A DNA stretch of 64,000 nt from Enterobacter sp. C2 (GCF_019880405.1 NZ_CP082269.1:496001-560000), one strand, 5' to 3'. Numbered from the stretch's first letter, positions 28,895 through 40,249 are shown. A program made the numbers and translations. Notes: generated from the letters alone by a model not told the origin.

Positions 28895-29841
28895 TGAGTC
28901 GTCCTCGTCGTCGCGGTCGCGACGTGCACGGCGTGCTGCTGCTGGATAAGCCCCAGGGGATGTCCAGCAACGACGTGCTGCAAAAAGTAAAGCGCCTCTA
29001 TAATGCCAACCGTGCCGGGCACACCGGTGCGCTGGATCCGCTGGCGACCGGCATGCTGCCGATCTGCCTGGGCGAGGCGACAAAGTTTTCCCAGTACCTG
29101 CTGGACTCCGATAAACGCTACCGGGTGGTTGCTCGTCTTGGCCAGCGCACCGATACCTCCGATGCGGATGGTGAAATCGTTGAGGAGCGCCCGGTGACCT
29201 TTAGTGCGCAACAGCTTGCTGACGCGCTGGCGAGTTTTCGTGGCGACACGATGCAGGTTCCATCGATGTACTCGGCGCTTAAGTACCAGGGCAAAAAGCT
29301 CTATGAGTACGCGCGTCAGGGCATTGAGGTGCCGCGTGAAGCTCGGCCCATTACCGTCTACGAGCTGCTGTTTATTCGCCACGAAGGCAACGAGCTAGAG
29401 CTGGAAGTTCACTGCTCGAAAGGCACCTATATCCGCACTATCATTGACGATCTCGGTGAGAAGCTGGGCTGTGGCGCACACGTGACCTTCCTGCGTCGCC
29501 TGGCCGTCAGCACCTATCCTGTGGATCGCATGGTGACCCTGGAGCAGCTCCACGCGCTGGTCGAACAGGCTGAGCAGCAGGCGCGACCCGCAGCCCAACT
29601 GCTCGATCCGCTGCTGATGCCGATGGACAGCCCGGCTGCGGACTTCCCGGTAGTCAATCTGCCGCTGACCTCGTCGGTCTACTTCAAGAATGGTAATCCG
29701 GTACGCACCACGGGCGCGCCGCTGAACGGGCTGGTGCGGGTGACGGAAGGTGACGAAGGCAAGTTTATTGGCATGGGCGAGATTGACGATGAGGGCCGCG
29801 TTGCCCCGCGTCGACTTGTCGTAGAGTATCCGGCGGCATAA
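28894..29841 (+). CDS. truB: tRNA pseudouridine-55 synthase TruB
   Basis: TruB makes pseudouridine 55 in the T loop of most tRNAs and also acts as an RNA chaperone. It has 315 residues. The catalytic aspartate lies in [15 protein letters not shown] (D48 in ALDPLA). Other family blocks present are [37 protein letters not shown] and [16 protein letters not shown]-terminal PUA domain starts at about 250. It is translationally coupled to rbfA through the TGATG overlap. Confidence 0.98.
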   Translation: MSRPRRRGRDVHGVLLLDKPQGMSSNDVLQKVKRLYNANRAGHTGALDPLATGMLPICLGEATKFSQYLLDSDKRYRVVARLGQRTDTSDADGEIVEERPVTFSAQQLADALASFRGDTMQVPSMYSALKYQGKKLYEYARQGIEVPREARPITVYELLFIRHEGNELELEVHCSKGTYIRTIIDDLGEKLGCGAHVTFLRRLAVSTYPVDRMVTLEQLHALVEQAEQQARPAAQLLDPLLMPMDSPAADFPVVNLPLTSSVYFKNGNPVRTTGAPLNGLVRVTEGDEGKFIGMGEIDDEGRVAPRRLVVEYPAA

Positions 29842-29948
29842 GCTTATGCAGCTACCTTGCGATAACAGGGTACTGCGAGTAGAATATTGCCGCTTAACGT
29901 CGCGTTAGCTGTGTAACAGCGAACGGGCGTTAAATCTGGGATCGCTGA

Positions 29949-30263
<315 letters not shown>

Positions 30264-30281
30264 GTCTGGCGAGTTTCAGAG

Positions 30282-30307
30282 AAAGGGGCCTTGATGGCCC
30301 CTTTTTT
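30282..30307 (+). terminator. Terminator after rpsO
   Basis: AAAGGGGCC-TTGAT-GGCCCCTTT plus a T tract; it corresponds to the t1 hairpin that stabilises rpsO mRNA in E. coli. Confidence 0.9.
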
Positions 30308-30378
30308 CAACCAGACGGCAGCAATTCACTCTAAACTATTGTATTGTTGCTTTGAATGATCTTCGTTGCAGAGGTTCG

Positions 30379-30430
30379 CGCGGCTAATGAGAGGCTTCAC
30401 CCATGGGGGTGTCGGTTGTCATTAGTCGCG
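30379..30430 (+). promoter_or_regulatory. pnp 5' leader hairpin (RNase III processing site)
   Basis: CGCGGCTAATGA (30379-30390) pairs with TCATTAGTCGCG (30419-30430), enclosing a second small stem. In E. coli RNase III cuts this leader duplex and PNPase then autoregulates its own mRNA decay. The sRNA SraG has been described from the same intergenic region in E. coli; I cannot confirm it here. Confidence 0.75.
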
Positions 30431-30506
30431 AGGATGCACTGAGGATCGGGTTTAACGTCAGCACGCCGCAAGGTGTGCTGTCAAACATTTAAGAAAGGGT
30501 AAAATT

Positions 30507-32642
30507 TTGCTTAATCCGATCATTCGTAAATTCCAGTACGGTCAGCATACCGTCACCCTGGAAACCGGCATGATGGCCCGTCAGGCGACAGCTGCCGTTA
30601 TGGTAAGCATGGACGACACCGCGGTCTTCGTTACCGTTGTAGGCCAGAAAAAGGCCAAGCCGGGCCAGGACTTCTTCCCGCTGACCGTTAACTACCAGGA
30701 GCGTACCTACGCTGCCGGTAAAATCCCGGGTGGCTTCTTCCGTCGTGAAGGCCGTCCAAGCGAAGGCGAAACCCTGATCGCGCGTCTGATTGACCGTCCG
30801 GTTCGCCCGCTGTTCCCGGAAGGCTTCGTTAACGAAGTACAGGTTATCGCGACCGTGGTTTCCGTTAACCCGCAGGTTAACCCAGACATCGTGGCGATGA
30901 TTGGTGCGTCCGCAGCCCTCTCCCTGTCCGGTATTCCGTTCAACGGCCCAATCGGCTCAGCGCGTGTCGGTTACATCAACGACCAGTACGTTCTGAACCC
31001 GACTCAGGACGAGCTGAAAGAGAGCAAGCTGGACCTGGTGGTTGCCGGTACCGAAGCTGCCGTACTGATGGTTGAATCCGAAGCAGAACTGCTGAGCGAA
31101 GATCAGATGCTGGGCGCAGTGGTATTTGGCCACGAGCAGCAGCAGATCGTGATCCAGAACATCAACGACCTGGTGAAAGAAGCCGGTAAACCGCGTTGGG
31201 ACTGGCAGCCGGAAGTGGTTGACGCAGCGCTGAACGCACGCGTTGCTGCGCTGGCAGAATCCCGTCTGAGCGATGCTTACCGCATCACCGACAAGCAGGA
31301 GCGTTACACTCAGGTTGACGCGATCAAATCTGAAACTATCGCTACCCTGGTTGCTGAAGACGACTCTCTGGACGCTAACGAGCTGGGCGACATTCTGCAC
31401 GCCATCGAGAAAAACGTGGTGCGTAGCCGCGTGCTGGCAGGCGAGCCGCGTATCGACGGCCGTGAAAAAGATATGATCCGTGGTCTGGACGTGCGTACTG
31501 GCGTGCTGCCGCGTACTCACGGCTCCGCGCTGTTCACCCGTGGCGAAACGCAGGCGCTGGTTACCGCGACCCTGGGTACCGCACGTGATGCACAGAACAT
31601 TGACGAGCTGATGGGCGATCGTACCGACAGCTTCCTGTTCCACTATAACTTCCCTCCGTACTCCGTAGGTGAAACCGGTATGGTGGGCTCGCCGAAGCGT
31701 CGTGAAATTGGTCACGGTCGTCTGGCGAAGCGCGGCGTACTGGCAGTGATGCCGGACACCGAGAAGTTCCCGTACACCGTACGTGTGGTATCTGAAATCA
31801 CCGAATCCAACGGCTCCTCCTCTATGGCTTCCGTGTGCGGCGCATCGCTGGCACTGATGGACGCCGGTGTGCCGATCAAAGCCGCCGTGGCAGGTATCGC
31901 GATGGGTCTGGTGAAAGAGGGTGACAACTTTGTCGTACTGTCCGATATTCTGGGCGACGAAGATCACCTGGGTGATATGGACTTCAAAGTAGCGGGCTCC
32001 CGCGAAGGTATCTCTGCCCTGCAGATGGATATCAAAATTGAAGGCATCACCAAAGAGATCATGCACGCTGCGCTGAACCAGGCGAAAGGTGCACGTCTGC
32101 ATATTCTGGGTGTGATGGAGCAGGCAATCAACGCGCCGCGCGGCGACATCTCTCAGTTTGCACCGCGTATCCACACCATCAAGATCAGCCCGGACAAGAT
32201 CAAAGACGTTATCGGTAAAGGCGGCTCTGTTATCCGTGCTCTGACCGAAGAGACCGGCACCACCATCGAAATCGAAGATGACGGTACCGTGAAGATCGCT
32301 GCGACCGACGGCGAGAAAGCGAAATACGCTATCCGTCGTATCGAAGAGATCACCGCTGAGATCGAAGTAGGCCGTATCTACAATGGTAAAGTGACCCGTA
32401 TCGTTGACTTTGGCGCGTTCGTTGCCATCGGTGGCGGTAAAGAGGGTCTGGTTCACATCTCTCAGATCGCTGACAAGCGCGTTGAGAAAGTGACCGACTA
32501 CCTGCAGATGGGTCAGGAAGTGCCGGTAAAAGTTCTGGAAGTTGACCGCCAGGGCCGTGTCCGTCTGAGCATCAAAGAAGCAACCGAGCAGTCTCCGTCC
32601 ACTGACGCGCCGCAGGCGCCGGCAGCAGACCAGGGCGAGTAA
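30507..32642 (+). CDS. pnp: Polyribonucleotide nucleotidyltransferase (PNPase)
   Basis: PNPase is a trimeric 3'-5' phosphorolytic exoribonuclease and a core part of the RNA degradosome. It has 711 residues from a TTG start, as in E. coli ([19 protein letters not shown]), with AAGAAAGGG upstream. Two RNase PH-like domains (about 10-220 and 310-540) contain the [10 protein letters not shown] and [12 protein letters not shown] motifs. A KH domain (about 550-610, [17 protein letters not shown]) and an S1 domain (about 620-690) follow. The autoregulated leader precedes it and a terminator follows. Confidence 0.98.
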   Translation: MLNPIIRKFQYGQHTVTLETGMMARQATAAVMVSMDDTAVFVTVVGQKKAKPGQDFFPLTVNYQERTYAAGKIPGGFFRREGRPSEGETLIARLIDRPVRPLFPEGFVNEVQVIATVVSVNPQVNPDIVAMIGASAALSLSGIPFNGPIGSARVGYINDQYVLNPTQDELKESKLDLVVAGTEAAVLMVESEAELLSEDQMLGAVVFGHEQQQIVIQNINDLVKEAGKPRWDWQPEVVDAALNARVAALAESRLSDAYRITDKQERYTQVDAIKSETIATLVAEDDSLDANELGDILHAIEKNVVRSRVLAGEPRIDGREKDMIRGLDVRTGVLPRTHGSALFTRGETQALVTATLGTARDAQNIDELMGDRTDSFLFHYNFPPYSVGETGMVGSPKRREIGHGRLAKRGVLAVMPDTEKFPYTVRVVSEITESNGSSSMASVCGASLALMDAGVPIKAAVAGIAMGLVKEGDNFVVLSDILGDEDHLGDMDFKVAGSREGISALQMDIKIEGITKEIMHAALNQAKGARLHILGVMEQAINAPRGDISQFAPRIHTIKISPDKIKDVIGKGGSVIRALTEETGTTIEIEDDGTVKIAATDGEKAKYAIRRIEEITAEIEVGRIYNGKVTRIVDFGAFVAIGGGKEGLVHISQIADKRVEKVTDYLQMGQEVPVKVLEVDRQGRVRLSIKEATEQSPSTDAPQAPAADQGE

Positions 32643-32652
32643 CGTTGCGATG

Positions 32653-32680
32653 AGCTCCTCGCCGCTGGCGGGGAGCTTTT
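32653..32680 (+). terminator. Hairpin terminator after pnp
   Basis: AGCTCCTCGCC-GCT-GGCGGGGAGCT followed by TTT; an 11-bp stem with one G-T pair, 10 bases after the stop. Confidence 0.75.
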
Positions 32681-32754
32681 ACAACCGGGCAGGATGCCAT
32701 GATTGCAGCCGGGGGACAGGACGTTCAACCTTTTGTTGTCTTCGGGAGTAGGAA

Positions 32755-33639
32755 ATGAAGCCTTTTTTGCGCTGGTGTTTCGTTGCGACAGCTCTAACGC
32801 TGGCAGGATGCAGCAACTCTGCCTGGCGTAAGAACGAAGTCCTCGCAGTGCCATTGCAACCGACTTTGCAGCAGGAAGTGATTCTGGCACGTATGGAACA
32901 AATTCTTGCCAGTCGGGCTTTAACCGATGATGAACGCGCACAGCTTTTATATGAGCGCGGAGTGTTGTATGATAGTCTCGGTCTGAGGGCACTAGCGCGA
33001 AATGATTTTTCACAAGCGCTGGCAATCCGACCCGATATGCCTGAGGTATTCAACTACCTTGGCATTTACTTAACGCAGGCAGGCAATTTTGATGCTGCCT
33101 ATGAAGCGTTTGATTCTGTACTTGAGCTTGATCCAACTTACAACTACGCGCACTTGAATCGCGGTATCGCTCTCTACTACGGCGGTCGTGACAAGTTAGC
33201 GCAAGATGATCTGCTAGCGTTTTATCAAGACGATCCCAACGATCCTTTCCGCAGTCTGTGGCTTTATCTCGCCGAGCAGAAGCTCGATGAGAAGCAGGCG
33301 AAAGAAGCACTGGAACAGCGCTTCGAGAAATCGGACAAGGAGCAATGGGGATGGAACATTGTCGAGTTCTACCTGGGCAACATTGACGAAAAAACGTTAA
33401 TGGAGCGCCTGAAGGCGGACGCAACGGATAACACCTCGCTCGCTGAGCATCTCAGTGAAACCAACTTCTATTTAGGTAAGTACTACCTAAGTCTGGGGGA
33501 AAAGGACAGCGCTACGGCACTGTTCAAATTAGCGGTTGCTAACAACGTACACAACTATGTTGAGCACCGTTATGCATTGTTGGAATTATCGCTCTTGGGC
33601 CAGGAGCAAGACGACCTGGCAGAATCGGACCAGCAATAG
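32755..33639 (+). CDS. nlpI: Outer-membrane lipoprotein NlpI
   Basis: NlpI is a TPR lipoprotein and the adaptor for the protease Prc in degrading the endopeptidase MepS; it also scaffolds peptidoglycan enzymes. It has 294 residues. The lipobox LAGC (Cys19 in [15 protein letters not shown]) is followed by TPR repeats from about residue 60 to 270 ([40 protein letters not shown]). RBS GGAG at 32744 supports the start. It lies between pnp and deaD, as in E. coli. Confidence 0.97.
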   Translation: MKPFLRWCFVATALTLAGCSNSAWRKNEVLAVPLQPTLQQEVILARMEQILASRALTDDERAQLLYERGVLYDSLGLRALARNDFSQALAIRPDMPEVFNYLGIYLTQAGNFDAAYEAFDSVLELDPTYNYAHLNRGIALYYGGRDKLAQDDLLAFYQDDPNDPFRSLWLYLAEQKLDEKQAKEALEQRFEKSDKEQWGWNIVEFYLGNIDEKTLMERLKADATDNTSLAEHLSETNFYLGKYYLSLGEKDSATALFKLAVANNVHNYVEHRYALLELSLLGQEQDDLAESDQQ

Positions 33640-33749
33640 CTGACGACATAAACATCAGCCCACAATCTTTTTTTGATTGCCATCATCTTCGCGGGTGAGG
33701 GCGTTGTTGTTCGTCAATACACCTACTTTGAGCCGGTTCACACTTTTCA

Positions 33750-33830
33750 ATGAAAATTGCAGATCAATTTCATGATGAGTTATGTAGACTGGCCGCCAAT
33801 GACATTGAGGCACTCGTACTACATGGCTGA
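33750..33830 (+). CDS. yrbN: Small protein YrbN overlapping the deaD start
   Basis: A 26-codon frame encodes [20 protein letters not shown], then ALVLHG, nearly identical to E. coli YrbN as I recall it. Its last eight bases (ATGGCTGA) overlap the deaD ATG at 33823, so its translation probably opens the deaD start. Function unknown. Conservation of both length and overlap is the evidence that it is real. Confidence 0.85.
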   Translation: MKIADQFHDELCRLAANDIEALVLHG

Positions 33831-35754
33831 ATTCGAAACCACTTTTTCCGATCTTGGGCTGAAACCTTCTATTATTGAGGCGCTTAACGATCTCGGTTAC
33901 GAAAAACCTTCTCCGATCCAGGCTGAGTGCATTCCGCACCTGCTCTCTGGTCGTGACGTGCTGGGTATGGCCCAGACCGGTAGCGGTAAAACCGCAGCGT
34001 TCTCGCTGCCGCTGCTGAACAACATTGATCCGGACCTGCGCGCGCCGCAGATCCTTGTGCTCGCTCCAACCCGTGAACTGGCCGTTCAGGTTGCTGAAGC
34101 GATGACTGACTTCTCTAAACATATGCACGGCGTAAACGTGGTTGCCCTTTACGGCGGCCAGCGTTATGACGTGCAGTTGCGCGCCCTGCGCCAGGGCCCA
34201 CAGATCGTTGTGGGTACGCCGGGTCGTCTGCTCGATCACTTAAAACGTGGCACGCTGAACCTCTCCGGCCTGAAAGGCCTGGTGCTGGACGAAGCGGATG
34301 AAATGCTGCGTATGGGCTTCATCGAAGACGTTGAAACCATCATGGCGCAGATCCCGGCCGATCATCAGACCGCGCTCTTCTCCGCCACCATGCCGGAAGC
34401 GATCCGTCGCATTACCCGCCGCTTTATGAACGAGCCGCAGGAAGTGCGCATCCAGTCCAGCGTTACGACTCGCCCGGACATCAGCCAGAGCTACTGGTCT
34501 GTATACGGCATGCGTAAAAACGAAGCGCTGGTGCGTTTCCTGGAAGCGGAAGATTTTGACGCGGCGATTATCTTCGTCCGTACCAAAAACGCGACCCTGG
34601 AAGTGGCTGAAGCGCTGGAGCGCAGCGGCTATAACAGCGCCGCGCTGAACGGTGACATGAACCAGGCGCTGCGTGAGCAGACCCTGGAGCGTCTGAAAGA
34701 TGGTCGTCTCGACATCCTGATCGCTACCGACGTTGCGGCCCGTGGCCTTGACGTAGAGCGTATCAGCCTGGTTGTTAACTACGACATCCCGATGGACTCC
34801 GAGTCTTACGTTCACCGTATCGGCCGTACCGGTCGTGCGGGTCGTGCAGGCCGTGCGCTGCTGTTCGTTGAGAACCGCGAGCGTCGTCTGCTGCGTAACA
34901 TCGAACGCACCATGAAGCTGACCATTCCAGAAGCCGATCTGCCGAACGCAGAACTGCTGGGCAAACGCCGTCTGGAAAAATTCGCCGCGAAAGTTCAGCA
35001 GCAGCTGGAGAGCAGCGATCTGGATCAGTACCGTGCTCTGCTGGCGCAGATCAAGCCGACAGCGGAAGGCGAAGAGCTGGATATCGAAACCCTGGCTGCA
35101 GCACTGCTGAAAATGGCTCAGGGCGAACGTGCGCTGATCGTACCGCCAGATGCACCGATGCGTCCGAAGCGTGAGTTCCGTGACCGTGACGACCGTGCTC
35201 CGCGCGACCGTAACGATCGTGCCCCGCGTGGTGACCGTCCGGAGCGTGGTGGTGAAGACCGTCCGCGTCGTGAGCGTCGTGACGCTGGTGATATGCAGCT
35301 GTACCGCATTGAAGTAGGCCGTGATGATGGCGTTGAAGTGCGTCACATCGTTGGCGCTATCGCTAACGAAGGCGACATCAGCAGCCGTTACATCGGTAAC
35401 ATCAAGCTGTTCGCTTCTCACTCCACCATCGAGCTGCCGAAAGGTATGCCGGGTGAAGTTCTGCAGCACTTCACCCGCACGCGTATTCTGAACAAGCCGA
35501 TGAATATGCAGCTGCTGGGCGATGCACAGCCGCACGAACGTGGTGAGCGCCGTGGCGGCGGTGACCGTCCGGCTGGCGAACGTCGTAGCTTCGGCGGCGG
35601 CGAGCGTCGTGAAGGCGGTCGTGGCCCGCGTCGCGAAGGTTCTGCCCCTGCAGGTGCTGGTGCAGGTCGCTTCAGCGGTGAGCGCCGTGAAAGCCGTGGT
35701 CCGCGCCGTGATGACGCCTCCACGCCGCGCCGTCGTTTTAACAACGACGCGTAA
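33823..35754 (+). CDS. deaD: DEAD-box RNA helicase DeaD (CsdA)
   Basis: DeaD is a cold-shock ATP-dependent RNA helicase acting in 50S assembly and mRNA decay. It has 643 residues from ATG 33823 ([20 protein letters not shown]); 22 codons upstream in the same frame belong to the yrbN region. Motifs are the Q motif, [18 protein letters not shown] ([13 protein letters not shown]), [13 protein letters not shown] and HRIGRTGR, then an RNA-binding RRM-like domain (about 485-560). The Arg/Gly-rich C-terminal tail ([20 protein letters not shown] and on) is longer and more repetitive than in E. coli (629 residues). Confidence 0.98.
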   Translation: MAEFETTFSDLGLKPSIIEALNDLGYEKPSPIQAECIPHLLSGRDVLGMAQTGSGKTAAFSLPLLNNIDPDLRAPQILVLAPTRELAVQVAEAMTDFSKHMHGVNVVALYGGQRYDVQLRALRQGPQIVVGTPGRLLDHLKRGTLNLSGLKGLVLDEADEMLRMGFIEDVETIMAQIPADHQTALFSATMPEAIRRITRRFMNEPQEVRIQSSVTTRPDISQSYWSVYGMRKNEALVRFLEAEDFDAAIIFVRTKNATLEVAEALERSGYNSAALNGDMNQALREQTLERLKDGRLDILIATDVAARGLDVERISLVVNYDIPMDSESYVHRIGRTGRAGRAGRALLFVENRERRLLRNIERTMKLTIPEADLPNAELLGKRRLEKFAAKVQQQLESSDLDQYRALLAQIKPTAEGEELDIETLAAALLKMAQGERALIVPPDAPMRPKREFRDRDDRAPRDRNDRAPRGDRPERGGEDRPRRERRDAGDMQLYRIEVGRDDGVEVRHIVGAIANEGDISSRYIGNIKLFASHSTIELPKGMPGEVLQHFTRTRILNKPMNMQLLGDAQPHERGERRGGGDRPAGERRSFGGGERREGGRGPRREGSAPAGAGAGRFSGERRESRGPRRDDASTPRRRFNNDA

Positions 35755-35794
35755 GCGTGTAAGCGCAGAAACGTTACTGTAAAGTAAGCGTTCC

Positions 35795-35825
35795 AGCCCC
35801 GATCTCAACAATCGGGGCTTTTTTT
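35795..35825 (+). terminator. Terminator after deaD
   Basis: AGCCCCGAT-CTCAACA-ATCGGGGCT followed by TTTTTT; strong 9-bp stem. Confidence 0.92.
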
Positions 35826-35834
35826 ATCGGTAAT

Positions 35835-35855
35835 GTACTCATGTACTGGTACAAT
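35835..35855 (+). promoter_or_regulatory. Trp-repressor operator overlapping the mtr -10 element
   Basis: GTACTCATGTACTGGTAC (35835-35852) agrees with the TrpR operator GTACTAGTTAACTAGTAC in 13 of 18 positions, including both outer arms. It overlaps a -10 element TACAAT (35850-35855). mtr is known to be repressed by TrpR and controlled by TyrR in E. coli. Confidence 0.65.
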
Positions 35856-35888
35856 GCGCAGCGAAACGCATTTTAGAGAGAAGAGAGA

Positions 35889-37133
35889 ATGGCTACGCTT
35901 TCCACCACCCATACTACCCCGTCGCTGCTCGGCGGCGTGGTGATCATCGCAGGAACCATTATTGGCGCAGGGATGTTCTCGCTGCCGGTGGTGATGTCGG
36001 GCGCCTGGTTCTTCTGGTCGCTTGCGGCGCTGGTCTTTACCTGGTTCTGTATGCTGCACTCCGGGCTAATGATCCTGGAAGCCAACCTTAACTACCGCAT
36101 TGGCTCCAGCTTTGACACCATCACCCGTGACCTGCTGGGCAAAGGCTGGAATCTGGTTAACGGCGTCTCTATTGCCTTTGTGCTCTATATTCTGACCTAC
36201 GCCTATATCTCGGCGAGCGGATCGATTTTGCACCATACCTTCTCGGAGATGTCGCTCAACGTTTCGCCGCGCCTGGCGGGGCTGGGTTTCGCATTCATTG
36301 TCGCGTTTATCGTCTGGCTCTCCACCCGTGCGGTGAGCCGCATGACCGCCATCGTGCTGGGCGCAAAGGTCATCACCTTTTTCCTGACCTTCGGCAGCCT
36401 GCTGGGACACGTCGAGCCCGCTACGCTGTTTAACGTCGCCGAGAGCAACGCCTCCTACACGCCGTACCTGCTAATGACCCTGCCATTCTGCCTCGCCTCG
36501 TTTGGCTATCATGGCAACGTGCCGAGCCTGATGAAGTACTACGGCAAGGATCCGCGCACCATCACACGCTGCATTGCCTACGGCTCGCTGCTGGCGTTGG
36601 GTCTGTATACCATCTGGTTACTGGTGACGATGGGGAATATCACTCGCCCGACGTTTATCGGCATTGCGCAGCAGGGGGGAAATATTGACGTGCTGGTGCA
36701 GGCCCTGAGCGGCGTGTTGAATAGCCGCAGTCTGGATCTGCTTCTGGTGGTGTTCTCTAACTTTGCGGTCGCCAGTTCGTTTCTGGGGGTGACGCTGGGG
36801 CTGTTTGATTACCTGGCCGATCTTTTTGGCTTTGACGACTCCGCCAGCGGTCGCTTTAAAACCGCGCTGCTGACCTTCCTGCCGCCGATTGTCGGTGGGC
36901 TGCTGTGGCCGAACGGCTTCCTCTACGCCATCGGCTATGCCGGGCTGGCGGCGACCATATGGGCAGCAATTGTTCCGGCCCTGCTGGCGCGTGCGTCACG
37001 CAAGCGCTTCGGTAGCCCCACGTTCCGCGTCTGGGGCGGGAAGCCGATGATTGCGCTGATCCTGCTGTTCGGGGTAGGCAATGCCGTGGTGCACATTTTA
37101 TCGAGCTTTAACGTATTACCGGTATATCAATAG
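35889..37133 (+). CDS. mtr: High-affinity tryptophan permease Mtr
   Basis: A proton-motive-force-driven tryptophan/indole importer of the aromatic amino acid (HAAAP) family in the inner membrane. It has 414 residues, the E. coli length, with about eleven transmembrane segments. The signature near the N-terminus is [20 protein letters not shown], and the family motif [17 protein letters not shown] is present at about residues 197-213. It is closely preceded by the TrpR-type operator and followed by a REP element. Confidence 0.97.
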   Translation: MATLSTTHTTPSLLGGVVIIAGTIIGAGMFSLPVVMSGAWFFWSLAALVFTWFCMLHSGLMILEANLNYRIGSSFDTITRDLLGKGWNLVNGVSIAFVLYILTYAYISASGSILHHTFSEMSLNVSPRLAGLGFAFIVAFIVWLSTRAVSRMTAIVLGAKVITFFLTFGSLLGHVEPATLFNVAESNASYTPYLLMTLPFCLASFGYHGNVPSLMKYYGKDPRTITRCIAYGSLLALGLYTIWLLVTMGNITRPTFIGIAQQGGNIDVLVQALSGVLNSRSLDLLLVVFSNFAVASSFLGVTLGLFDYLADLFGFDDSASGRFKTALLTFLPPIVGGLLWPNGFLYAIGYAGLAATIWAAIVPALLARASRKRFGSPTFRVWGGKPMIALILLFGVGNAVVHILSSFNVLPVYQ

Positions 37134-37146
37134 ATCGCCAGCAACC

Positions 37147-37177
37147 GTAGGCCGGGCAAGCGTAGCGCCGCCCGGCA
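37147..37177. repeat. REP element after mtr
   Basis: GTAGGCCGGGC - AAGCGTAGCGCC - GCCCGGC, a typical enterobacterial REP palindrome between the convergent mtr and yhbW genes. Confidence 0.85.
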
Positions 37178-37185
37178 AAACAAAT

Positions 37186-38193
37186 TTACCCCAATAATTC
37201 CTCTTTCACCTGCATCGCCAGCTCAAACGAGTGCAGCCGCGCCTGGTGATCGAAAATCTGGCCGTTGACCATGATCTCATCAGCCTCGGTCTCGCGCAGA
37301 AGTGTTTCCAGCCCGTGGCGCACCTTCGCTTTATCCCCCACCAGCGACATGCTCAGCGCCTGCTGCACGCCATACTGCTCGGACGGCGACCAGAAGGATC
37401 CCATATCGGCAATCGGCGGCGGCAGCTGACCGGTTTCGCCCCGGCGTAGCTTCACAAACGCCTGCTGCATCGAGGTATGGAGAAACTCCGCGTCGCGGGT
37501 GCTGTCGGCGGCAACGATGTTGATGCACACCATCGCATAGGGTTTCTCCAGCCGCGCGGAGGGTTTAAAGTTCGTGCGGTAGAGGTGTAGCGCCTGGAAG
37601 AGCATATCCGGGGCAAAATGCGACGCAAAGGCAAACGGCAGCCCCTGCTGAGCGGCAAGCTGGGCGCTGTAGAGGCTGGAGCCAAGCAGCCACACCGGGA
37701 TCTTCTCCCCGTAGCCCGGTACCGGACGAACGTGCGGGTTTGGATCGCGGGCGTCAAACCAGTCCACCAGCTCCGCCACGTCGCGTGGGAAGTTATCGAT
37801 ATCGCCGCTCATGTGCCGGCGCAGGGCCATCATGGTGCGCTGGTCGCTGCCCGGCGCACGGCCCAGGCCCAGATCGATACGCCCCGGATAGAGCGTATTC
37901 AGGGTACCAAACTGCTCGGCGATCACCAGCGGAGCGTGGTTAGGCAGCATCACGCCGCCGGAGCCGAGGTGCAGCGTCTGGGTATTGGCGGCCAGATAGC
38001 CAATCAGCACCGACGTTGCCGCGCTGGCGATGCCGGTCATGTTGTGGTGCTCGGCCAGCCAGAAGCGGCGATAGCCGCGCTTCTCTGCCAGCTGGGCTAA
38101 ATCCAGGGAACGGCGGAACGCATCGCGCGCCGTAGCGCCCTGCGGGATCGGGGCTAAATCCAGCACCGAGAAAGAAACGGTTTTGTCAGTCAT
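37186..38193 (-). CDS. yhbW: YhbW, luciferase-like FMN-dependent monooxygenase family
   Basis: A 335-residue TIM-barrel protein of the bacterial luciferase-like (LLM) family, substrate unknown. It starts [20 protein letters not shown]; an ATG one codon earlier (38196) exists, but the conserved E. coli start is the second. Family blocks present are [38 protein letters not shown] and [13 protein letters not shown]. It is transcribed toward mtr and probably monocistronic. Confidence 0.93.
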   Translation of the reverse strand: MTDKTVSFSVLDLAPIPQGATARDAFRRSLDLAQLAEKRGYRRFWLAEHHNMTGIASAATSVLIGYLAANTQTLHLGSGGVMLPNHAPLVIAEQFGTLNTLYPGRIDLGLGRAPGSDQRTMMALRRHMSGDIDNFPRDVAELVDWFDARDPNPHVRPVPGYGEKIPVWLLGSSLYSAQLAAQQGLPFAFASHFAPDMLFQALHLYRTNFKPSARLEKPYAMVCINIVAADSTRDAEFLHTSMQQAFVKLRRGETGQLPPPIADMGSFWSPSEQYGVQQALSMSLVGDKAKVRHGLETLLRETEADEIMVNGQIFDHQARLHSFELAMQVKEELLG

Positions 38194-38273
38194 CATATGC
38201 TCACTTTGTCGACGGCAATCTTTTAATACTGCATTAAAAATTGATTACCGTAGTTAACAAAGTGAGCTTTTTT

Positions 38274-39149
38274 TCAAACCAGCTCAAGGCCAGCGAGGCG
38301 CTTCCAGTAGCCGTTGCAGTCGCTGTTCGCCGTCAGAGGCAGCGGCGCACCGCCATTTTCATTGGCGCGGAAGGCGTCGAGCATGGCGAAGGTCTCGGTT
38401 CCCAGCGGCGAGAGACGCACCATATCCACCAGCCCCTGCATCGAGGTCAGCTCGTTACCAAGATTGTAGACATAGCCGCTCATGGTCTGGATGCCGTTCA
38501 GGACAAACACCTGCTGGTTCTCCTGAGAGAGCACGTTGCGCCCGGTGGGGTACTTAATGCAGCAGGTCTCGCACTCGTCCTTGGGGCGATCCTCGGAGCG
38601 GGCGGTAAAGCAGCGGGCAGAGTAGGCCAACGGCAGATGACCGTAGCTCAACACCTCCACCTCAAACTGCTCGCGGATGCCAAGCTCGTCGCACTGATTA
38701 AGCAGGTTCGCCAGCCAGTCGCGGGAGAGCTCCACCGGCATGCACCAGCGCACCATGCCTTGCTTCAGCAGCAGACGGAGGGTGACTGCGTTATAGCAGT
38801 TCAGAGCATGCCCTGCGACGAAGGGCAGCTTACGTTCGGCGCACATGTTCACCACGCCCAAATCGCTCGCTTCCAGCAGAAAGTCGCCATTCTCTACGTA
38901 GCGCTTTAGCTCCCCCAGTTCGGAGGCGGCCTGCACCAGCGCCAGGGTAGAGAGCACGACCTGTTTGCCGCTTCCCGCGAGGGATTTGGCCATCGCCAGC
39001 CAGTCGCCTACTTTAGTGGCCCGGCGCTTGCTGCACACCGCTTCGCCCAGGTAAATGGTATCGGCGCTGCTGCTGGCTGCCTGCTGGTAGAAATCCTCCA
39101 GCGTCTCTTTTGACCAGTAGTAGAGAACCGGTCCTAATGAATATTTCAT
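38274..39149 (-). CDS. ubiV: UbiV, O2-independent ubiquinone hydroxylation protein
   Basis: UbiV and UbiU form a U32-peptidase-family heterodimer that hydroxylates ubiquinone precursors without oxygen, with UbiT as lipid carrier. The product is 291 residues from ATG 39149 (MKYSLGPVLYYWSKETLEDF); six residues upstream are not conserved. The four iron-sulfur ligands are in place: C39 (GEAVCSKRR), C180 (YSARCFTARS), C193 and C197 (DECETCCIKY). It begins 8 bases after the ubiU stop, forming an operon. Confidence 0.96.
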   Translation of the reverse strand: MKYSLGPVLYYWSKETLEDFYQQAASSSADTIYLGEAVCSKRRATKVGDWLAMAKSLAGSGKQVVLSTLALVQAASELGELKRYVENGDFLLEASDLGVVNMCAERKLPFVAGHALNCYNAVTLRLLLKQGMVRWCMPVELSRDWLANLLNQCDELGIREQFEVEVLSYGHLPLAYSARCFTARSEDRPKDECETCCIKYPTGRNVLSQENQQVFVLNGIQTMSGYVYNLGNELTSMQGLVDMVRLSPLGTETFAMLDAFRANENGGAPLPLTANSDCNGYWKRLAGLELV

Positions 39150-39157
39150 CTTGTCTC

Positions 39158-40153
39158 TCACTGCCATTTCCGATGATATGCGCCAAGGGTGGTCTGCGTG
39201 CCTTCAGACATCGCGCCGAGGGTCTCCATCCACGCCGGCTGCGGGGCATAGCGATCGGGCGCGGCCATGCAGCGGTCGATCGCCTGACGCCACACCTTTG
39301 CCACCTGGCTGACATAGGCCGGGCTGCGCTGACGACCCTCGATTTTTACCGAGGCGATATTTGCTGCCAGAAGCTCGGGCAGCAGCTCCAGCGTATTCAG
39401 GCTGGTAGGCTCCTCCAGGGCGTGGTAGCGCTCGCCGTCGACGTGGTAGCGGCCTTTGCACAGCGTCGGATAGCCCGCGTTCTCGCCCTCCTGATAGCGG
39501 TCGATCAGCACCTCATTAAGGCGCGACTCCAGCCCCTGCGGTGTCTGCTGCCAGCGGACAAAGCGGGCAGGGGAGCAGGCCCCCACGGTGTTGGGGGATT
39601 CACCGGTTAAATAGGATGAGAGATAGCAGCGCCCCTCGGCCATAATGCACAGGCTGCCGAAGGCAAAGACCTCCAGCGGAACCGGCGAGGTGCGGGCCAG
39701 CTGTTTCACCTGATGAATGGATAGCACGCGGGGCAGCACCACGCGGGCAACGTCAAAGTGGCGGTGATAGAAGCGGATCGCCTCGTCGTTGGTGGCCGAA
39801 GCCTGCACCGAAACGTGGCGCTCAATGTGTGGGTAGCGCTCGGCGGCATACTCCAGCATCGCCAGGTCGGCGAGGATCAGCGCGTCAGCCCCCAACTGGG
39901 CGGCCATATCCACCGCACGCTGCCAGCGCGCGTAGCCGTCGGGGTGAGCAAAGGTATTGATCGCAATATGCAGCTTTTTGCGCCGCTGATGGACAAAGCT
40001 TACCGCTTCCTGCAGCTTTTTCTCCGTGAAGTTGAGACCCGCAAAATGGCGGGCGTTGGTATCATCCTTCAGGCCTATATAAACAGCGTCGGCACCGTTT
40101 TCGATAGCCGCCTTTAACGCCGGTAGATTTCCGGCCGGGCAGAGCAACTCCAT
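39158..40153 (-). CDS. ubiU: UbiU, O2-independent ubiquinone hydroxylation protein
   Basis: This is the U32-family partner of UbiV in anaerobic ubiquinone synthesis. It has 331 residues, as in E. coli. The [4Fe-4S] cysteines are C169, C176, C193 and C232 (GSLCIMAEGRCYLSS, GACSPARF, TLCKGRYHVDGE). The U32 N-terminal motif ELLCPAGNLPALKAAIENGA is present. It is transcribed divergently from ubiT across a 234-base gap that holds FNR-like half sites, consistent with anaerobic induction. Confidence 0.97.
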   Translation of the reverse strand: MELLCPAGNLPALKAAIENGADAVYIGLKDDTNARHFAGLNFTEKKLQEAVSFVHQRRKKLHIAINTFAHPDGYARWQRAVDMAAQLGADALILADLAMLEYAAERYPHIERHVSVQASATNDEAIRFYHRHFDVARVVLPRVLSIHQVKQLARTSPVPLEVFAFGSLCIMAEGRCYLSSYLTGESPNTVGACSPARFVRWQQTPQGLESRLNEVLIDRYQEGENAGYPTLCKGRYHVDGERYHALEEPTSLNTLELLPELLAANIASVKIEGRQRSPAYVSQVAKVWRQAIDRCMAAPDRYAPQPAWMETLGAMSEGTQTTLGAYHRKWQ

Positions 40154-40249
40154 AGTGTATCCCAGGTCAGGGGCCAGATGGCCCGCGCACCGATAAGGTG
40201 CAAAATTGTTAACGAGCTGGGATTTTAGTTAACCCTCCGGCGACAATTT

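Noticed and set aside
30264-30506. sRNA SraG in the rpsO-pnp gap
   Set aside because: It is described from this gap in E. coli, but I cannot recognise its promoter or terminator by eye here, so it is mentioned only with the pnp leader.
30957-32456. 499-codon open frame antisense to pnp
   Set aside because: A shadow of a highly biased gene; no initiation signal and no recognisable domain.
34240-35811. 523-codon Thr/Arg-rich open frame antisense to deaD
   Set aside because: It arises from the repetitive Arg/Gly codons of deaD, crosses the deaD terminator and has no start signal.
38200-38909. Plus-strand frame of 222 codons over ubiV
   Set aside because: It lies antisense to a fully conserved gene with all four cluster cysteines and has no start signal of its own.
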